A stretch of DNA of 43,028 bases, taken from assembly GCA_919901745.1 (NCBI GenBank), contig CAKKPP010000027.1, positions 1 to 43,028 of the forward strand, given 5' to 3'. Of this stretch, positions 41,117-43,028 are shown one piece after another. How positions within the stretch are numbered: the first letter of the stretch is position 1; each line of letters starts with the position of its first letter. Below the pieces are notes generated by a model. The model was not told the DNA's origin, did not search any database, and saw only the letters and a list, made by a program, of their open reading frames with translations. The DNA comes from Chloroflexota bacterium (lineage in GTDB: Bacteria; Chloroflexota; Limnocylindria; Limnocylindrales; CSP1-4). The position numbers and the translations under genes are program-made.

Positions 41117-41959
41117 GTGACTCCCAGGAAACGGCACCCGGATCTTTCCACCGCCGCTCTCGCGGCGCTCCGATCCATCGCCCTGCGCGCCGAGGGAGCC
41201 CGGCGCCTCACGCCCGGCGCCGGCGAGAGCGTCCTGCGCTCGGTTGTCGACGCCACCGTCGCGTTGTTCCAGGCCGAGGCCGCGTCGATCGCGCTGTACG
41301 ACGCGTCGACCGATCGGCTGGTCTTCCGGGTGGCCGCCGGGGACCAGGGGCAGGGGGTCGTGGGTCTGGCCGTCCCGCCGGACCAGGGCCTGGTGGGCTA
41401 CGTCTACACGTCCGGCCAGGCCCTCGCCATCTCGGATGTTCGCGCCGATCCCCGGTTTGGGCGCGCCTTTGCGGAGTCCACGCAGTACGTGCCCCGCTCG
41501 ATCGTGGCCGTCCCGCTCGCGGACGATCACGGCACGATCGGTGTCCTCGAAGTCCTCGACAAACGGGACGAGGCAGCGTTCTCGCTTCGTGACATCGAAC
41601 TTGCGTCGGTGTTCGCGCGGCAGGCGGCCGTGGCGATCAGCGCGACCCGCGTCGAACGCGACGTCAGCGCGCTCCTCACGTCGGTGTTCTCCGGCCTGCT
41701 CCAGCCGACCGACGGGGACGACGCCGAGGCGCGCACGACAAGTCCTGCGGCCCTCGTCGACGAGCTCGTCGCCGCGGCAACGGCGGAACTCGGTCGCGAA
41801 GATCTCTCGCACCTGTGGGCCCTCGTCGAGCAGGTGGCCCGTGTCAGGGCCGCGGCTCCGGACCAGCTGGCGCTCGTTGCCGACCTCCTGGCGGTGCTGG
41901 CCGGCCACGCCGAGCACGATCGGGCTGCTCGTTTCGGTCGGCAGCGCCGCTCGCGGTGA
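41117..41959 (+). CDS. GAF-domain protein
   Basis: 280 residues from GTG 41117, 7 nt after the Crp gene. A single GAF domain spans about 40-180 (VDATVALFQAEAASIALYDA, VAPPDQG-type VGLAVPPDQGLVGYVYTSGQ, ADPRFGRAFAESTQYVPRSI, VAVPLADDHGTIGVLEVLDK, FARQAAVAISATRVERDV). The last about 80 residues are helical (ALVDELVAAATAELGREDLS, VRAAAPDQLALVADLLAVLA) without kinase, phosphatase or cyclase. GAF domains sense small molecules or light; this one has no obvious chromophore cysteine in the key place. It lies between a Crp regulator and a subtilase, as a probable sensory partner for the operon. Confidence 0.85.
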   Translation: MTPRKRHPDLSTAALAALRSIALRAEGARRLTPGAGESVLRSVVDATVALFQAEAASIALYDASTDRLVFRVAAGDQGQGVVGLAVPPDQGLVGYVYTSGQALAISDVRADPRFGRAFAESTQYVPRSIVAVPLADDHGTIGVLEVLDKRDEAAFSLRDIELASVFARQAAVAISATRVERDVSALLTSVFSGLLQPTDGDDAEARTTSPAALVDELVAAATAELGREDLSHLWALVEQVARVRAAAPDQLALVADLLAVLAGHAEHDRAARFGRQRRSR

Positions 41960-41981
41960 GGGTCGTGGTCGGCAGCCTGCG

Positions 41982-42815
41982 ATGAGCGATCAGGATCTCG
42001 ATCTCCCGGCCTGGAGTGAGCCGTTCGCGACGCGCAATCGCGAGGGGCTCATCCACATCGCACCCCTCGGGCGGGTCAGCCGCGAGGTCGCCTGGGGCAG
42101 TGGCGATGGATCCGGGATCACGGTGGCGATCATCGACTCGGGCGTCGAGCGAAATCACCCGGCCGTCGGCGGGCGACTGGTCCGCAGCATGAGGGTGGAA
42201 GTCGACGAGGAGGGGGAGCCGAACGTCGTCGAGGACGTCGACCCAATCGATGTGGTGGGCCACGGGACGGCGTGTGCCGGGATCATCCATTCGCTGGCCC
42301 CGGCTGCGGAGTTCGTGTCGATTCGGGTCCTGGGCCCGGACAATCGCGGGAAGGGCGCGGTGTTTGCCGCGGGACTCGACTGGGCGATCGAACAGGGAGC
42401 CTCCGTCGTCAACCTGTCACTGTCGTCGAAGAGCGACGCCCTGTTCGGGATCTTCCACGAGTTGGCCGATGCGGCCTACTTCGCGAACGTGCTGCTCGTG
42501 TCGGCGGCCAACAACGTCCCCGGCAAGAGCTATCCGTCGCTGTTCGCGTCGGTCGTCTCGGTGGCGGCCCACGACGTGCCGGACCCGCTGACCTACTTCT
42601 ACAACCCGTCGCCGCCCGTGGAGTTCGGTGCGTTCGGACTCGATGTCGATGTTGCCTGGAAGGACGGCAAGCGGATCGTGGCGACGGGCAACAGCTTCGC
42701 GGCCCCGCACATCGCGGGGTTTGCGGCACGGATCCGCGCACGACACCCCCGCATCACCCCGTTCGAGGTCAAGGCGTTGCTGGCAGCCACGGCGGACAAC
42801 GCTCGCGACGCCTGA
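41982..42815 (+). CDS. Cytoplasmic S8 subtilase
   Basis: 277 residues from ATG 41982. The catalytic triad is intact: D52 in VAIIDSGVE, H94 in VGHGTACAG and S238 in GNSFAAPHIAG; the oxyanion Asn is probably in VSAANNVPGKSYPS. There is no signal peptide, propeptide or C-terminal domain, so it is a minimal intracellular subtilisin, about the size of the bare catalytic fold. It follows the GAF gene by 22 nt, so cotranscription with Crp and GAF is expected. A bidirectional hairpin ends the unit. On the other side lies a gene for tandem 18-residue repeats, each ending KRK, a possible substrate. That link is inference from position only. Confidence 0.9.
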   Translation: MSDQDLDLPAWSEPFATRNREGLIHIAPLGRVSREVAWGSGDGSGITVAIIDSGVERNHPAVGGRLVRSMRVEVDEEGEPNVVEDVDPIDVVGHGTACAGIIHSLAPAAEFVSIRVLGPDNRGKGAVFAAGLDWAIEQGASVVNLSLSSKSDALFGIFHELADAAYFANVLLVSAANNVPGKSYPSLFASVVSVAAHDVPDPLTYFYNPSPPVEFGAFGLDVDVAWKDGKRIVATGNSFAAPHIAGFAARIRARHPRITPFEVKALLAATADNARDA

Positions 42816-42832
42816 CGCCCCGGGGAATCAAC

Positions 42833-42861
42833 AAAGCGCCCACCGAACGGGCGGGCGCTTT
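42833..42861. terminator. Bidirectional hairpin terminator between convergent genes
   Basis: AAAGCGCCC (42833-42841) and GGGCGCTTT (42853-42861) form a perfect 9-bp stem with an 11-nt loop. The AAA/TTT ends give short U runs in either direction. It serves the subtilase operon and the repeat-protein gene. Confidence 0.75.
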
Positions 42862-42879
42862 GCGTGAGAGTGAGCCTGT

Positions 42880-43028
42880 CTACTTGCGCTTCGCGCTTAA
42901 GCCGTGGCCCTCGGTGTCATCCTCGGACCCGTCGACCTTGCGCTTCGCGCTGAAGCCGTGGCCCTCGGTGTCGTCCTCGGACCCGTCGACCTTGCGCTTC
43001 GCGCTGAAGCCGTGGCCCTCGGTGTCGT
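42880..43028 (-). CDS. 3' end of a gene for 18-residue tandem repeats (partial)
   Basis: The minus-strand frame enters at the right edge and ends at TAG 42882-42880. It encodes about 48 visible residues: two full repeats plus part of a third of the 18-mer VDGSEDDTEGHGFSAKRK. The last copy has L for F. Reading has no stop across the repeats and the frame is preserved by the 54-bp period, which supports coding. The unit is acidic in the first half and ends in a KRK tribasic cluster. Such layout resembles polyprotein-like precursors cut at basic sites, or a repetitive nucleic-acid-binding tail. The start is beyond the window. I do not recognise a family. A subtilase gene is convergent with it across the terminator. 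Confidence 0.65.
   Translation of the reverse strand, partial: DTEGHGFSAKRKVDGSEDDTEGHGFSAKRKVDGSEDDTEGHGLSAKRK
42883..43028. repeat. 54-bp tandem repeats (2.7 units)
   Basis: Units 42883-42936, 42937-42990 and 42991-43028 (partial). Unit 1 differs from unit 2 at two bases. The array continues past the right edge, so copy number is unknown. Confidence 0.9.

Noticed and set aside
42883..43028. Possible CRISPR array at the right edge.
   Set aside because: The 54-bp units are contiguous tandem copies without unique spacers and they keep a reading frame.

Overview
The window is a gene-dense, high-GC (roughly two thirds G+C) bacterial chromosome segment of about 43 kb. It carries no rRNA, tRNA, CRISPR array or insertion sequence that I can see. 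The gene content is a free-living heterotroph's mixture: zinc-ribbon adenylate cyclase/AAA/TPR protein, SCO4226-like protein, glycosyltransferases, central carbon enzymes, CWB2 wall-binding protein and acyl-ACP desaturase. High GC, frequent GTG/TTG starts, weak Shine-Dalgarno sites and several apparently leaderless promoters fit Chloroflexota (Limnocylindria/Ellin6529-like) or an actinobacterium. I favour Chloroflexota from general resemblance only; no marker gene here proves it.

Layout. 0.5-3.6 kb: SARP/BTAD-TPR regulator, DUF4242 protein, thioredoxin-fold peroxiredoxin-like protein and a small protein with a near-perfect ribosome binding site. 4-6.2 kb: a frameshifted membrane-anchored DUF4760-like gene, a VapBC-type toxin-antitoxin pair, and a divergent monooxygenase-like/MarR pair sharing a 26-bp palindromic operator. 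6.3-8.7 kb: two overlapping membrane-protein genes and a small secreted protein. 8.9-12.3 kb: two GT4 glycosyltransferases, a tiny remnant resembling a TPP-enzyme N-terminus, and an unusual receiver-like/Rieske fusion. 12.4-18.2 kb: a 1185-aa class III cyclase/AAA/TPR protein, a small Cys-rich protein and a DEAD-box helicase. 18.3-22.1 kb: sugar-metabolism genes (NAD-dependent epimerase, IlvD/Edd sugar-acid dehydratase, zinc MDR dehydrogenase). 22.2-24.8 kb: glutaredoxin-like protein, a sigma factor lacking region 4, a ParA-like ATPase and a degenerate GGDEF protein. 24.8-30.6 kb: pgi-gnd operon, betA-like GMC oxidoreductase, PAS protein and MBL-fold hydrolase. 30.7-37.2 kb: haloacid dehalogenase, secreted metzincin-like protein with a substituted zinc ligand, acyl-ACP desaturase, SpoIID/CWB2 protein, proline dehydrogenase and threonine aldolase. 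37.2-39.8 kb: a MerR regulator interrupted by an in-frame TAG, its apparent SRPBCC target (both with the same MerR-type operator), and fumC. 40-43 kb: a small basic protein, a Crp-GAF-subtilase operon, a bidirectional terminator and, convergent to the subtilase, the 3' end of a gene encoding 18-residue tandem repeats.

How genes work together. pgi/gnd, fumC, proline dehydrogenase, threonine aldolase and BetA give an outline of carbon and amino-acid catabolism. The dehydratase/dehydrogenase pair looks like non-phosphorylative sugar oxidation. Regulators sit beside their likely targets (MarR with the monooxygenase-like gene, MerR with SRPBCC, Crp with GAF and subtilase). The most novel-looking items are the 18-aa repeat protein next to a cytoplasmic subtilase, the receiver-like/Rieske fusion, the MerR gene broken by TAG before its metal-binding tail, and two small proteins with related amphipathic N-termini.
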